A stretch of 64,000 nucleotides of DNA from Haloarcula rubripromontorii (GCF_001280425.1 NZ_LIUF01000001.1:724945-788944), one strand, 5' to 3'. Shown: positions 1-9,460, counted from the stretch's first letter. Numbers and translations are program-made. Notes: generated by a model from the letters alone, not told the origin.

Positions 1-210
1 GGAGAACAACCTTATATCCATAATATCATACCATAATCTGGACGGTCGTCTACCACATCCCCTCTAATTTCCGCATTCATAAAGGCAAACCTTATGTAGT
101 GTTGTTACCAGAGCCTTTCTCGTGAAAGAGTTGAAGAAGTTGAGCCAGAATGGGGGAAAGTTGGACATGCAGACGGCAGTCGATAACAAAACGAAACAGG
201 TGAACTAGAA
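1..210 (+). promoter_or_regulatory. Upstream region of amt
   Basis: No gene of normal size is visible. The stretch holds two similar AACCTTAT tracts (about 10-17 and 88-95), either of which could be a TATA-like promoter element for the amt-glnK pair. A 13-codon reading frame (167-208) stops two bases before the amt start, and a second tiny frame begins at 150. Neither has other support. The exact promoter is inferred only from base composition. Confidence 0.35.
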
Positions 211-1539
211 ATGAGCTACACTGCACTACAGGTCGACCCGAACGTGCTCGCAGAAGGTGTCAACCTTCTGTGGGTCCTTACAGTATCGTTCCTGATCTTC
301 TTCATGCACGCAGGCTTCGCCATGCTTGAGGCGGGCCAAGTGCGCTCGAAGAACGTCGCGAACCAGCTAACGAAGAATCTCCTGACCTGGTCGGTCGGCG
401 TCGTCGTGTTCTTCCTCATCGGATCCGGCATCTCGTCACTCGTCGGGTCCGGGTCCTTCGCGCCGGCGTTCGGGGCTGAGGCCGCGAACGACTACGTCGG
501 GTGGCTGTTCGGTGCTGTCTTCGCGATGACGGCGGCAACCATCGTCTCCGGGGCAGTGGCCGGCCGAGCCAAGCTCCGTGCGTACATCACGTACACGTTC
601 CTGCTGGCCGCAGTCATCTATCCCGTCGTGACCGGGCTCACGTGGGCCGGATCCCACATCAGCCTCGGCGGCGTGGTGTTCAAGGACTTCGCCGGCGGGA
701 TGATCGTCCACGGCATGGGCGGCATCGCCGGCCTCACGGCCGCCTACGTACTCGGTCCGCGCATGGGCCGGTACAACGAGGACGGCTCCGCGAACGTCAT
801 TCCGGGCCACTCGATGACCTTCGCCGTGCTGGGGACGCTCATCCTCGCCTTCGGCTGGTACGGGTTCAACGTCGGGACTGCAGCGAGTGTCTTCGTCGTT
901 GAAGACGGCGCACTCGCGCTCGGTGCCTTCGCAACGGTTGGCCGCGTCGCGATGACGACGACCGTCGCGATGGCGATGGGCGCAATCGGTGCCGCACTGG
1001 TCGCGTGGCTGAAGACCGGCAAGGTCGACACGCTGTACGTCGCAAACGGGCTGCTCGCCGGACTGGTCGGTATCACGGCAATCCCCGACACCACGACCTG
1101 GTGGGGTGCCCTCATCGTCGGCGTCCTCGCTGGCGGTCAGCTTCCGATTGTGTTCAGCTTCATGGAAAACCGCATGAAGATTGACGACGTGTGCGCTGTG
1201 TTCCCGGTCCACGGCAGTGCCGGTGTGCTGGGCACGATTATGTACCCACTTGTCGCAACCTCCGGCACCGTTGGCTCTATCGGTAGCGCCCTCGCCGTGC
1301 AGGTGGTTGGTGTCGCCGTCATCGCCGGCTGGACGATTGTGACCACCGGCCTCATCTGGTACGGCCTCAAGGCGGCCGGCCAGGCACGCGTTACGCCCGA
1401 ACACGAGCAGGAAGGGCTGGACGTCAGCGAGCACGGCGTCGAGACCTACCCCGAGTTCGGTGGCGGCGAAAGTGTTGTCGCCGATGGTGGTAAAGTGAGT
1501 CCGAGCGTGCGTACTGACGGAGGTTCCAAAGATGACTGA
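211..1539 (+). CDS. amt: Ammonium transporter (Amt/Mep/Rh family)
   Basis: This 442-residue membrane protein should carry ammonium/ammonia into the cell as a trimeric channel. It shows about eleven hydrophobic segments, the N-terminal Amt signature around [14 protein letters not shown], and the two pore histidines in VHGMGG (H167) and VHGSAG (H334). The last 55 or so residues form a charged cytoplasmic tail typical of the site where GlnK binds. The length is normal. The ATG at 211 opens directly into the first membrane segment, with no signal peptide. It overlaps the start of the PII gene by 8 bases, the usual amt-glnK pairing, so the two are certainly co-transcribed and probably induced by nitrogen limitation. 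Confidence 0.96.
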   Translation: MSYTALQVDPNVLAEGVNLLWVLTVSFLIFFMHAGFAMLEAGQVRSKNVANQLTKNLLTWSVGVVVFFLIGSGISSLVGSGSFAPAFGAEAANDYVGWLFGAVFAMTAATIVSGAVAGRAKLRAYITYTFLLAAVIYPVVTGLTWAGSHISLGGVVFKDFAGGMIVHGMGGIAGLTAAYVLGPRMGRYNEDGSANVIPGHSMTFAVLGTLILAFGWYGFNVGTAASVFVVEDGALALGAFATVGRVAMTTTVAMAMGAIGAALVAWLKTGKVDTLYVANGLLAGLVGITAIPDTTTWWGALIVGVLAGGQLPIVFSFMENRMKIDDVCAVFPVHGSAGVLGTIMYPLVATSGTVGSIGSALAVQVVGVAVIAGWTIVTTGLIWYGLKAAGQARVTPEHEQEGLDVSEHGVETYPEFGGGESVVADGGKVSPSVRTDGGSKDD

Positions 1540-1897
1540 CGAAACTGACGACTCCGAAATCAAGATGGTAGTCGCAATGGTTCGACCAGACAAACTCGGC
1601 GACGTAAAGAAGGCACTCGCCGAGGTCGGCGCGCCCTCGCTGACAGTGACGAACGTCTCCGGCCGCGGCTCACAGCCCGCCAAGAAGGGCCAGTGGCGCG
1701 GCGAGGAGTACGTCGTCGACCTCCACCAGAAGGTCAAAGTCGAGACAGTGGTCGCAGACATCCCCGCAGAGGATGTCGTCGACGCTATCGCCGACGGTGC
1801 CCACACTGGCGAGAAAGGTGACGGCAAGATATTCGTCCTCCCCGTGGACAACGCCTATCAGGTCCGAACCGGCAAAGAAGGCCCAGAGGCAGTCTGA
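1532..1897 (+). CDS. glnK: Nitrogen regulatory protein PII (GlnK)
   Basis: A 121-residue PII trimer subunit that senses 2-oxoglutarate and ATP/ADP and plugs the Amt channel when nitrogen is sufficient. The core [19 protein letters not shown] and the C-terminal [13 protein letters not shown] signature are both present. In the T-loop the segment [10 protein letters not shown] keeps the tyrosine that matches Tyr51 of enteric GlnB (here Y60), while the preceding Tyr46 equivalent is Trp (W55). An acidic N-terminal extension of about nine residues is typical of halophiles. The start overlaps the end of amt, which implies translational coupling. Confidence 0.95.
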   Translation: MTDETDDSEIKMVVAMVRPDKLGDVKKALAEVGAPSLTVTNVSGRGSQPAKKGQWRGEEYVVDLHQKVKVETVVADIPAEDVVDAIADGAHTGEKGDGKIFVLPVDNAYQVRTGKEGPEAV

Positions 1898-1906
1898 GCG
1901 GACGAA

Positions 1907-2365
1907 ATGGTCGATGATACCGACAGACAGGTAGTGAACGCACTGCTTCAGGACGGCCGTGCGAGCGCCCGTGATGTCGCCGCCGCAACCGGTATCGCGG
2001 CGACCACGGTATCGCGCCGGATGGACGACCTGGAGTCGACCGGTGTGATCGACGAATACACCGTCGACATCGATTACGGGGCGCTGGGCTACGACGTGAC
2101 CGCCGTGTTCCAGCTCTCCGTCGAGGGCGACGGGCTCGGACGGGTGGTGGACCAGTTACGTGATCGACGCGAGATGGTTGCGGTTTACGAAGTGACCGGC
2201 GACCACGACATCGTGGCCGTCGGGAAGTTCACCGATACGCAGTCGATGAACGAGCGGATAAAGACGCTGCTGACCGACGAGGACATCCGATCCGCCTCGA
2301 CATCAGTCGTACTGAACACAGTGTGTGAACACGAGCAGTTCCCGGTCGACGGAGCTGACGTCTGA
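1907..2365 (+). CDS. Lrp/AsnC family transcriptional regulator
   Basis: A 152-residue regulator with an N-terminal winged helix-turn-helix (about residues 4-55; ASARDVAAATGIAATTVSRRMDDLE is the recognition region) and a C-terminal RAM/AsnC ligand-binding domain containing VYEVTGDHDIVAVGKF. It begins nine bases after glnK, so it is probably part of the same transcript. That placement suggests it answers to an amino acid or nitrogen signal, perhaps glutamine, and acts on nitrogen genes; this is inference from position only. Lrp proteins of this length usually form dimers or octamers. Confidence 0.9.
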   Translation: MVDDTDRQVVNALLQDGRASARDVAAATGIAATTVSRRMDDLESTGVIDEYTVDIDYGALGYDVTAVFQLSVEGDGLGRVVDQLRDRREMVAVYEVTGDHDIVAVGKFTDTQSMNERIKTLLTDEDIRSASTSVVLNTVCEHEQFPVDGADV

Positions 2366-2572
2366 GGCGCCGGCGGTCCGGTTTTCGCTGCCAGTTCGGG
2401 ACGGAGAGACACGCCATGAGGCGCAACGGGATGTGTCTGTCGTGACTACGTGGTGACTGAATTTCTTGGCTCGTACCCTGTGGAACCGGCAACAGATGGC
2501 GGTCAGATCCCATCCGCTGGTGAGTGTGGCTCCCAGCGGTGGCGTTAAGCCGCTCGCGCCGCTCCAGAAGAT

Positions 2573-3217
2573 ATGGGCTTGAAAGTCGACGTGCGGAAGC
2601 TGGACCTTTTCAATCAGATGGCAAAGGAGGGGTCCGGGACAGTCGCGGAGAACCTCGGCCAGTTGACTGGCCTCGACGCGACAGTTCGGACCTCACAGAT
2701 CAATTTTCTCGACATCGAGGACGTCAAAACACACATCGGCGACGACAAGGGCGTCGGCATCTACGTCGAACTGAACGAACCGCCCTACGGCTACGTCCTG
2801 TTTCTGCTCGAACCGGCCGATAGCAAGCGGATGGCCGGCGCGATGATGGGTGGAATGGGTGAGCCAAGCGAGGGGGAGGGGTTCTCCGACATGGAACGGT
2901 CGGCGATGCAGGAGATCGGCAACATCATGACCTCCGCGTTCATCGACGGGTGGGCGAACGTGCTGGAGACGACCATAGACATGGGGACACCGAACTTTGT
3001 GTTCGGACCGGCCGACGGCATCATCGATAAGATGGGCGGCTGGCCGGACTCCGACCTGGTGTTTGTCGTCGACTCGCGTATCACCGTCGACGACGGTGAC
3101 CTCGGGATGACCGTGTACACGTTCCCCGAACTGGAGGACCTCGTCGCGCTGATTCAGGATATCGATCTCGACACCGACGTCGCGGTAGACACCGAAGCCA
3201 GCGACATTCTTGACTGA
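2573..3217 (+). CDS. cheC: CheC family CheY-P phosphatase
   Basis: A 214-residue CheC-like protein that would dephosphorylate CheY-P in archaellum-based taxis. The second active site is intact: E-x2-N in MQEIGNIM, followed by the spaced proline in MGTPNF. The first half-site is degenerate: the matching positions in NQMAKEGSGTVAENLGQL carry Gln and Lys in place of Glu and Asn. So the protein looks like a single-site CheC. No other che gene is nearby; neighbours are a nitrogen regulator and a solute-binding lipoprotein. The start at 2573 has a clean acidic N-terminus. Confidence 0.85.
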   Translation: MGLKVDVRKLDLFNQMAKEGSGTVAENLGQLTGLDATVRTSQINFLDIEDVKTHIGDDKGVGIYVELNEPPYGYVLFLLEPADSKRMAGAMMGGMGEPSEGEGFSDMERSAMQEIGNIMTSAFIDGWANVLETTIDMGTPNFVFGPADGIIDKMGGWPDSDLVFVVDSRITVDDGDLGMTVYTFPELEDLVALIQDIDLDTDVAVDTEASDILD

Positions 3218-3357
3218 CAGCGACACGCTGTCTCTGCTTCCCCGTTGCATTTCGTCTCTATCGTTGCTGTAACCGCTGGTACGACGGTTATCAGTCCGGT
3301 ACCACCTGAGACCAGTCGGGCCTATGCTAATTGGTCACTCTTTTCTACTGAAATAAG

Positions 3358-3373
3358 TATTATATATATTTAT
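3358..3373 (+). promoter_or_regulatory. TATA-like tract upstream of the binding protein gene
   Basis: A pure A/T run centred about 24 nt before the ATG at 3390. In haloarchaea this spacing places the transcription start at or next to the start codon, so a leaderless mRNA is likely. Confidence 0.5.
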
Positions 3374-3389
3374 CATCAAAACAGCTGGT

Positions 3390-4745
3390 ATGCGATTGGA
3401 AAGTGGGGGCGCAGCGGTTGATAGGCGGTCGCTACTACAGTTCGCCGGTGGGGTCGGTGCTGCGGGGCTCGCCGGGCTGGCGGGATGCCAGGGCGGGGGT
3501 TCGAGAGCCGAAAACACACCAGAGCACCCACCGCTTGGGAACTATCCGGTCGAAGGGGACACGGTCACGTTCGGCTTCAACGTCCCACAGTCCGGGACCT
3601 ACGCCGCCGAAGGACGCGACGAACTGCGGGGGTACGAACTCGCTGTCGCCCATCTCAACGAGGGCGGCGGCTGGGTCGGGCAACGCTCCTTTGACGTACT
3701 CAGCGGCGACGGCGTGCTCGGAAAGACCGTCGAGTACGTCACGGCAGACACGGAGACGAAACCGGATGTCGCGACGACTAACCCCGAGGAGATGATCGAG
3801 CAAGACGACGTCATCATGTTCTCCGGCGGCTCGTCCAGTTCCGTCGCCATCGCTCAGCAGAAGGTCGCACAGGCCCGGAAAGTCCCGTATATGTGCTGTC
3901 TGACGCATTCGAACGACACGACGGGGAGCGACTGTGTCCGCTACAGCTTCCGAGAGATGTTCAACGCGTACATGACCGCACAGGCGCTGATTCCGGCGCT
4001 CAAAGAACGGTTCGGCCGAGACGCCGAGTACGTCCAGATCTACGCGGACTACAACTGGGGGCAAACGATGGAGTCGTCGATTCGTGACTTCTTCACGTCG
4101 AGTGGCTGGGTCGAACTCACGAGCATCCCAACGCGCCTCGGAACGACAGACTACGAGGAACCGCTCAAACAGGCCCGGGACGCCGGCGCGGAGGTCGTCT
4201 TCCTCGACCACTACGGACTCGACGCCGCGAACTCGCTGACAACGGCTCAGGAGATACTCCCTGACGAGGTGGGGATTGTGGTGCCGCTGTACAACCGTAT
4301 CGTGGCACAGAACGCCTCGACGGCACTCGATGGTGTCGTCGGGACGGTCGCGTGGGACACCAGCGTCTCGTCTGCCCTCTCCAATGCGTTCAAGAACGCC
4401 TTCACCGCGGAGTACGGGAACGCACAGCGGCCCTCCGGCGTGGCCCATCTGGCCTACGCACAGACGCTCCAGTTCGCCGCAGCCGTCGAGCGGGCCGGCA
4501 CGTTCTATCCGCCGGCGGTTATTCGAGAGCTGGAAGACCACGAATACTCGGTCGGGCTGGGCAGCCAGACGATGCGGAGCTGTGACCATCAGGCCCAGCG
4601 TGGCGTCCCGGTGGTCGAGGGACTGCCAGAGTCCGAGCAGTCCCTCGGTCGATTCTATGACCTGCTCAGCGTCACGAAAGCGGTCGGGTACGACTGTGAC
4701 GGCGGCCCGGCCGCCGAGTGCGAACTCGGCGACTACGGGGACTAG
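3390..4745 (+). CDS. ABC-type substrate-binding lipoprotein (urea/branched-chain amino acid class)
   Basis: A 451-residue exported binding protein of the type I periplasmic fold, related to UrtA/AmiC/LivK. A twin-arginine signal (R12 R13) leads to a lipobox ending at C33 (LAGC), so it is exported folded and lipid-anchored outside the membrane. The mature part opens with VTFGFNVPQSGTYAAEG, a typical first strand and ligand loop. Three cysteines near the C-terminus (CDGGPAAEC and the one in RSCDHQ) could form disulphides. No permease or ATPase gene adjoins it. The position between amt/glnK and nitrite reductase points to urea, amide or amino-acid uptake or sensing; the ligand is not determinable from the sequence. 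Confidence 0.82.
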   Translation: MRLESGGAAVDRRSLLQFAGGVGAAGLAGLAGCQGGGSRAENTPEHPPLGNYPVEGDTVTFGFNVPQSGTYAAEGRDELRGYELAVAHLNEGGGWVGQRSFDVLSGDGVLGKTVEYVTADTETKPDVATTNPEEMIEQDDVIMFSGGSSSSVAIAQQKVAQARKVPYMCCLTHSNDTTGSDCVRYSFREMFNAYMTAQALIPALKERFGRDAEYVQIYADYNWGQTMESSIRDFFTSSGWVELTSIPTRLGTTDYEEPLKQARDAGAEVVFLDHYGLDAANSLTTAQEILPDEVGIVVPLYNRIVAQNASTALDGVVGTVAWDTSVSSALSNAFKNAFTAEYGNAQRPSGVAHLAYAQTLQFAAAVERAGTFYPPAVIRELEDHEYSVGLGSQTMRSCDHQAQRGVPVVEGLPESEQSLGRFYDLLSVTKAVGYDCDGGPAAECELGDYGD

Positions 4746-4903
4746 AGCCGGAGCGTGACGTTACTGCGCACCGAAAAACACGGCAAGCGGAGAACCGAGA
4801 GGGGACTGGACACAAGCAGTCCCCGGCTGTCAGAGGCAGACGGACGCGCCCTGCAACGGGCAGGTCACGTCGGCACATCCGGCTGTTCGGAGCCGGGGCC
4901 GCG

Positions 4904-5005
4904 TTACTCCAGTAGCTCCGGTGCGGCGTCGTATGCCACCCCCTCGGCCGCGGATTCCGACGGCTCGTCACCAGCGTGGTCGGTCGGACAGTCTGTCTCA
5001 GCCAT
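4904..5005 (-). CDS. Small acidic ORF downstream of nitrite reductase
   Basis: A 33-codon frame starts (ATG 5005-5003) two bases after the stop codon of the nitrite reductase gene. It encodes a very acidic peptide beginning MAETDCPTDH and ending APELLE. The tight spacing and acidic composition fit a real haloarchaeal small protein translated by re-initiation. I recognise no domain, and a single cysteine gives no metal site. It may equally be chance open sequence. Confidence 0.42.
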   Translation of the reverse strand: MAETDCPTDHAGDEPSESAAEGVAYDAAPELLE

Positions 5006-5007
5006 GG

Positions 5008-6774
5008 TCAGTCGTCCGCCGAGATGGGCTGGCCCTCGGCGTCGGTCGGGGCTGGGCTGTCGCCGTCGTCGAAGGGGTACCACGACTGCTTGCCGTCGGC
5101 CAGACAGGGGTCGGTGTACCCCTCGACCTCGTGGGGTTCGGCCAGTTCCACGATGGTCTCGTGGCCGGTGGCGTCGACCCACTCGCGGAAGGTCTGGCCC
5201 TCCGAGCGCAGCGCGGCGTAGGCCTCGACAATGTTGGCGATCATGCCCGGCACCTCGTCCGCGGGGACGCGCTGGCGGACCCACTCGATGAACGTCGGCT
5301 CCGCGCCGATGCCGCCGCCGACGCCCACGTCGACGGCTTCGACCATCTCGCCGTCCTTGCGGGCGCGCATTCCCTGTAAGCCGATATCGGCCGTCATCGC
5401 CTGCCCGCAGTCGGCCGTACAGCCCGAGAAGTGCATCTTGATGCGGTCCACGTCGTCGGGCACGTCGACGTTGTCGCCGAGCCAGCGGAGCAGGCGCGCC
5501 ATCCGCGCCTTCGTCTCGGTCAGCGCCAGCGAGCAGAACTCCGTCCCGGTACAGGCCATCGCGCCCTGAACGAAAGGGTTGGGCTCGGGCGAGTGCTTGT
5601 CCAGCAGCGACTCGTTGAGCAGGTTCGAGAGCTTGTCGTCGGGCACGTCCATGATGAGCGGGTTCTGCCGGCGGGTCAGCCGCACCTCGCCGGAGCCGTA
5701 GGCGTCCGCGAGGTCCGCCAGTTCGATGGCGTCCTCGGCGGAGAGTCGGCCGACGGGCACGGAAAGTCCGACGTAGTTCTTGCCGTCGGTCTGGTCGTAG
5801 ACGCCGACGTGGTCGTGGGCACCGTACTCGGTGGGCTTGCCGGCGTTGTACGTGTACTCCCCGCGGAAGTCCGTGCCGGCGGTCTCGAACGCGAAGTCCA
5901 GCCGTTCGTCGAGTGCCTCGCGGATGGCGTCGGTGCCGTGCTCGTCGACGAAAAAGCGTGCGCGGTTCTTCGACCGGTTCGTTCGATTGCCTTCCTCGTG
6001 GTAGTACTCGACGAAGGCCCGGACCGTCTCGACGGCGTGTTCGGGCCGGACGAACAGGTCGAGCGGGCGGGCCTCGCGGGGCTCGCGGCCGCCGAGGCCG
6101 CCGCCGACGCGGACGTTGAACCCCTCGACCTCTTCGCCGTCGACGAACTTGTGGGCCGGCTCAAGCCCGATGTCGTTGATGCTGTCCTGCGCACACCCCT
6201 GCTTGCACCCCGTCACCGAGATGTTGAACTTCCGGGGCATGTTGGACAGGTCGTTGTCGTCGCGGATGGTCTCCTGAATCTCGTCGAGAATCGGGCGGGA
6301 CTCGACGAACTCCTCGGCCTTGCCGGCGACCGGACAGCCGGAGATGTTCCGCATCGTGTCCCCGCCCGCCGAGCGCGAGGAGACGCCGACGGCTTCGAGT
6401 TTCTCCCATATCTCGGGGATGTCCTCGAGCTTGAGCCAGTGCAGTTGGATGGACTGGCGGGTCGTGAAGTCTATCCAGCCGTTCCCGAACTCGGGGTTCT
6501 CGGCCGGCCCCTTCGCGTAGTCGCGGGCGACCTCGCCGATGGCCCGGAGCTGGTCCGGTTCCAGGATGCCGCCGCAGTTGGTCAGCCGCATCATGAAATA
6601 CGACTCCTGGCCGCCGCGGTGGTGGAACACGCCCCAGAACTTGAACCGCGAGAACCACTTCTCGCGTTCGTCCTCGGGTATCGACTCCCAGCCCCGCTCG
6701 GCGAACTCCTCTAGCTTCTCCCGGACCTCGTCGCCGTACAGCTCCGCCTTGTACTCCTCTTTCTTGTGTGCCAT
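5008..6774 (-). CDS. nirA: Ferredoxin-dependent nitrite reductase (siroheme, assimilatory)
   Basis: A 588-residue member of the nitrite/sulfite reductase family, reducing nitrite to ammonium with six electrons from ferredoxin. It shows both ferredoxin-like half domains, and the 4Fe-4S/siroheme ligands C-x5-C (C408, C414 in CTGTEFC) and C-x3-C (C452, C456 in CTADC). The N-terminal half has the siroheme-contact motifs SGCPVAGK and TGCKQGC. It is called nitrite rather than sulfite reductase because narK, mobA and two nitrate reductase-like genes lie next to it; Haloferax calls the equivalent gene nasD. It appears to have its own promoter in the AT-rich region before 6774. Confidence 0.93.
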   Translation of the reverse strand: MAHKKEEYKAELYGDEVREKLEEFAERGWESIPEDEREKWFSRFKFWGVFHHRGGQESYFMMRLTNCGGILEPDQLRAIGEVARDYAKGPAENPEFGNGWIDFTTRQSIQLHWLKLEDIPEIWEKLEAVGVSSRSAGGDTMRNISGCPVAGKAEEFVESRPILDEIQETIRDDNDLSNMPRKFNISVTGCKQGCAQDSINDIGLEPAHKFVDGEEVEGFNVRVGGGLGGREPREARPLDLFVRPEHAVETVRAFVEYYHEEGNRTNRSKNRARFFVDEHGTDAIREALDERLDFAFETAGTDFRGEYTYNAGKPTEYGAHDHVGVYDQTDGKNYVGLSVPVGRLSAEDAIELADLADAYGSGEVRLTRRQNPLIMDVPDDKLSNLLNESLLDKHSPEPNPFVQGAMACTGTEFCSLALTETKARMARLLRWLGDNVDVPDDVDRIKMHFSGCTADCGQAMTADIGLQGMRARKDGEMVEAVDVGVGGGIGAEPTFIEWVRQRVPADEVPGMIANIVEAYAALRSEGQTFREWVDATGHETIVELAEPHEVEGYTDPCLADGKQSWYPFDDGDSPAPTDAEGQPISADD

Positions 6775-7091
6775 CGTTATCGACTCCCCGTTTCGAAAGT
6801 TCGTACTATTTTATCACTCATATATGCTCGAATGTACGCTAATTTACGCCTCAATATTTTATTTGGAGTGTTAAAACCCTATTCGTTAACAAAATCGACA
6901 TAGACGCAGCGTTAGCACACGCCCGTCAAGAAGCGACCCGAGACGGCGGTGATAAGGCGGGCCGTTTGACGAACGGACGGTCAGGTCCGCTCGGGCGGAC
7001 GAGTGTCCAGAAGTGAACGGTGGCGGTGACACAGTCGCTAGAGAGGACGGGAAGGCGGGGAAACGGGCGGCGAGAGGGCCGCCTCGGTCGG
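6775..7091 (-). promoter_or_regulatory. nirA promoter region
   Basis: The 317-base gap between mobA and nirA. Its nirA-proximal 130 bases are strikingly AT-rich for this genome, with TATA-like tracts near 6808-6814 and 6857-6868, and a CGTACATTCG-type word (minus strand, 6829-6838) that resembles words in the narK/nasA gap. The rest (about 6905-7091) is GC-rich and I see no gene in it. Confidence 0.5.
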
Positions 7092-7676
7092 TTACGCGGA
7101 CTGGTCCCGGGAGGTGCAAAGCGCGGCCGTGGCGTCGAACTCGTCGGACGCGTGTTCGGGAACCGGGTCCGAAACGGTGACCGGCGAGAGCCGCGCGAGG
7201 AAGTCCGAGACGGCCGGCGAGCCGAGTCCGATGGTCGTCTCGCAGGCCTCGACGGCCGCCGTCGTGCCGTAGACGGCCGATAGCGGGCGGGCTCGCCCGC
7301 TGACAAGCGGCACCGCGCCGTCGCCTTCGGCCGCCTCGAACAGCCGCTCGGGGAGCACGGCGGGGACGAACGGTCGGTCACAGGGCGTGACGAACGTCCA
7401 GTCGCCCCGCGCGACCCGACAGCCGGTCCGGATGCCGGCGACCGGGCCGCCGTCGGGAACCGGGTCGAACGCGAACCGGACGTCGAGCCCCGAGAGCGCC
7501 GCCTCGACGTCGGCCCGCCGGTCGTCGCGGCAGTTGACGACCACTTCGTCGACGGCGTCACCGAGCCCGGTCACGACGCGGCGAATCACCGGTTCGCCGT
7601 CGAGGTCGGCTGTCGCCTCGTCCGCGTCGCCAAAGCGGGTGGCGCGCCCGCCGGCGAGGACCACGGCCGAGCGCAT
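7092..7676 (-). CDS. mobA: Molybdenum cofactor guanylyltransferase-like protein
   Basis: A 194-residue nucleotidyltransferase of the MobA family, which would attach GMP to molybdopterin for the bis-MGD of the nearby nitrate reductase. The N-terminal loop VLAGGRATRFG and the second motif DPVPDGGPVAGI are clear, as is the metal-binding TPCDRPFV. The lysine that normally follows the first loop (DK in Escherichia coli MobA) aligns to glutamate here (DADEAT), an unusual loss. The chosen ATG (7676-7674) overlaps the narK stop by one base, so the two are translationally coupled. Longer upstream frames lie inside narK and are not credible. Confidence 0.85.
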   Translation of the reverse strand: MRSAVVLAGGRATRFGDADEATADLDGEPVIRRVVTGLGDAVDEVVVNCRDDRRADVEAALSGLDVRFAFDPVPDGGPVAGIRTGCRVARGDWTFVTPCDRPFVPAVLPERLFEAAEGDGAVPLVSGRARPLSAVYGTTAAVEACETTIGLGSPAVSDFLARLSPVTVSDPVPEHASDEFDATAALCTSRDQSA

Positions 7677-8998
7677 CAGTCGTCCCCGGACGGAACCGTC
7701 TCCGTCCCGCCCGACTCGCCGACGAAGCCGGCGGTGTTGGCGACGCGTGCGATTTCCGGCTGGAACACCCACGCGGCGAGCAACACGATGGGAATCATCG
7801 AGGCCGCGACGATGGAGTAGCCGAGGTGGAGGTTCGCCAGCCACGGGGCGGAGTAGACGAGCGGGTAGACGATGCCGCCGACGGTGCCGACGCCGCCGAC
7901 GACGCCCGCGACCGCGCCGGAGCTGTTGGGGAACATCGAGGGGACCATCGCGAAGATGGAGCCCTCGGCGAAGGCACAGGCCGTGCCGACGAGGAAGCCG
8001 ATGACGACGGCGTTCATCAGCACGCCCGAGAGCCCCGCGAGCGTCATCGCAAACATCGTCACGACGATGAAACACAGCGTGACGAACGTCCACTGCTCGC
8101 GGTAGTGGCCTTTGAAGAACGGCAGGATGTCCTTCTCCTTCCGCGCGAGCACGTCGCTGAGGTAGCCGCCGATGGGACGCAGGAGGCCGGCGGCGACGGA
8201 GAACGTCGCGGCGAACGTGCTCGCGACGACGAGGTTGTCCTGGTTGAACGCCTCGCGGTAGTAGGTGGCGAGCCAGCCGTTCATCGAGAGTTCGAGGCCG
8301 AAGGACATCACGTACGCCAGCGCGAGGACGACGGTCCCGTAGCGGGTCGCCGTGTGGACCCAGTCCTTGAAGCTCGCGTTGTCCTTCGTCGCCTGGCGCT
8401 TCTCCTCGCTCTTTGCCGCCTCGCCGAGCGTGTAGTACGCCACGGCGAGGCCGATAGAGACGACGCCGGTGTAGAAGAAGGCGGCCCGCCAGTTGGTGCT
8501 AAACAGCGGCCCGCTCCACCCGGTGTTGAACACGCGCGGGAGGACGAGCGCCCCGCCCGCCGCGCCGGCGTTCCCGACGCCGGCGTAGATGCCCTCGGCC
8601 AGGCCGAGGTTCTCCTCTTCGAACCACTCAGCGACGTGCTGGATGCCGATGACGAACGTGATGCCGGCCGTCGCGACGATGAGCCGCGTCACGAAAAACA
8701 GGGAGTAGTCCTGGACGAACGCACTCGCCATCGAGAACACGCCGACGTAGGCCAACACGATGGCGAAGATGGCCGGCGCGCCGAACTTGTCGGAGAGCCA
8801 GCCGGTCACCATCCGGCCGAATGGAGCCATCCAGATGGCCGAGCTGGCGAGGATGCCGATTTCGGCCGTCGTGAGGCCGAACTCGTCGGCGATTGGCCCC
8901 GTAAACGGCGCGAACGAGAACCAGATGAGAAACGAGAAGTTGAAGCCAATCGTCGCCAGCAGCAACGTCCGGTGTTTCGTCATCCGAATCAGACCCAT
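7676..8998 (-). CDS. narK: Nitrate/nitrite transporter, MFS NNP family
   Basis: A 440-residue major facilitator protein with twelve predicted membrane spans that should import nitrate (and perhaps export or import nitrite). The glycine-rich nitrate signature is present in the fifth span region as [17 protein letters not shown]. The C-terminal half has a second glycine-rich stretch, [14 protein letters not shown]. The MFS loop 2-3 motif reads GWLSDKFG. The first gene of a narK-mobA pair, it is divergent from nasA across a 0.5 kb regulatory gap. The start at 8998 ([10 protein letters not shown]) leads straight into the first span. Confidence 0.92.
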   Translation of the reverse strand: MGLIRMTKHRTLLLATIGFNFSFLIWFSFAPFTGPIADEFGLTTAEIGILASSAIWMAPFGRMVTGWLSDKFGAPAIFAIVLAYVGVFSMASAFVQDYSLFFVTRLIVATAGITFVIGIQHVAEWFEEENLGLAEGIYAGVGNAGAAGGALVLPRVFNTGWSGPLFSTNWRAAFFYTGVVSIGLAVAYYTLGEAAKSEEKRQATKDNASFKDWVHTATRYGTVVLALAYVMSFGLELSMNGWLATYYREAFNQDNLVVASTFAATFSVAAGLLRPIGGYLSDVLARKEKDILPFFKGHYREQWTFVTLCFIVVTMFAMTLAGLSGVLMNAVVIGFLVGTACAFAEGSIFAMVPSMFPNSSGAVAGVVGGVGTVGGIVYPLVYSAPWLANLHLGYSIVAASMIPIVLLAAWVFQPEIARVANTAGFVGESGGTETVPSGDD

Positions 8999-9460
8999 AG
9001 CGACACCTCCGGGACCGCCGTCGAACGACCAACCGAAGCGAACTTTCGTTGAAGTTTGTTATCTTTACCCCAAATTTCTACCACGTTCGAACACATTGTA
9101 TCAATATATGCTATCGAACAGAGGATTATAACGGTGTTCGTTTACAAAAACGGAATATATCGTCTCGATTCAGACATCCCGACAATGCCGCCGTTTCTGG
9201 TCCGGTCCGGCGAGCGATTCTTACGAACGTCAACGAAGTCGCGGAAGTAGGTGTGGAATCGTCAATCGAACGCCCCCGGACCCACACGGGCGTCCGGACG
9301 GACAGCGTCGACGCAGGATTCGGACAGCGGGGACCGCGTGTAGTAACTGTGTCGATATTTTCTTTCAACGAAAGCGTTATTCGGCTACTCGTACGAATAT
9401 CCCAAATATATAGGGCCAAGTCGTGTACGAACATCGAGTACGGACCCGTATAACGTTACA
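8999..9460. promoter_or_regulatory. Divergent narK / nasA regulatory region
   Basis: A 462-base gap with low GC in patches and no convincing gene. For narK, a TATA-like tract lies about 9101-9113. For nasA, AAATATATAG at 9404-9413 would place a start near 9437. Words of the type CGAACA recur at 9088-9094, 9115-9120 and 9428-9433. They could bind a nitrate or nitrogen regulator; this is inference. Confidence 0.5.

Noticed and set aside
150-208. Leader peptides before amt
   Set aside because: Two tiny overlapping frames of 13-17 codons without conservation evidence; kept only as a remark in the promoter entry.
436-1851. Long minus-strand frame opposite amt and glnK
   Set aside because: It is an antisense shadow of the high-GC, third-position-biased amt and glnK genes; its residues are the Arg/Asp/Val-rich mix typical of such shadows and no motif is seen.
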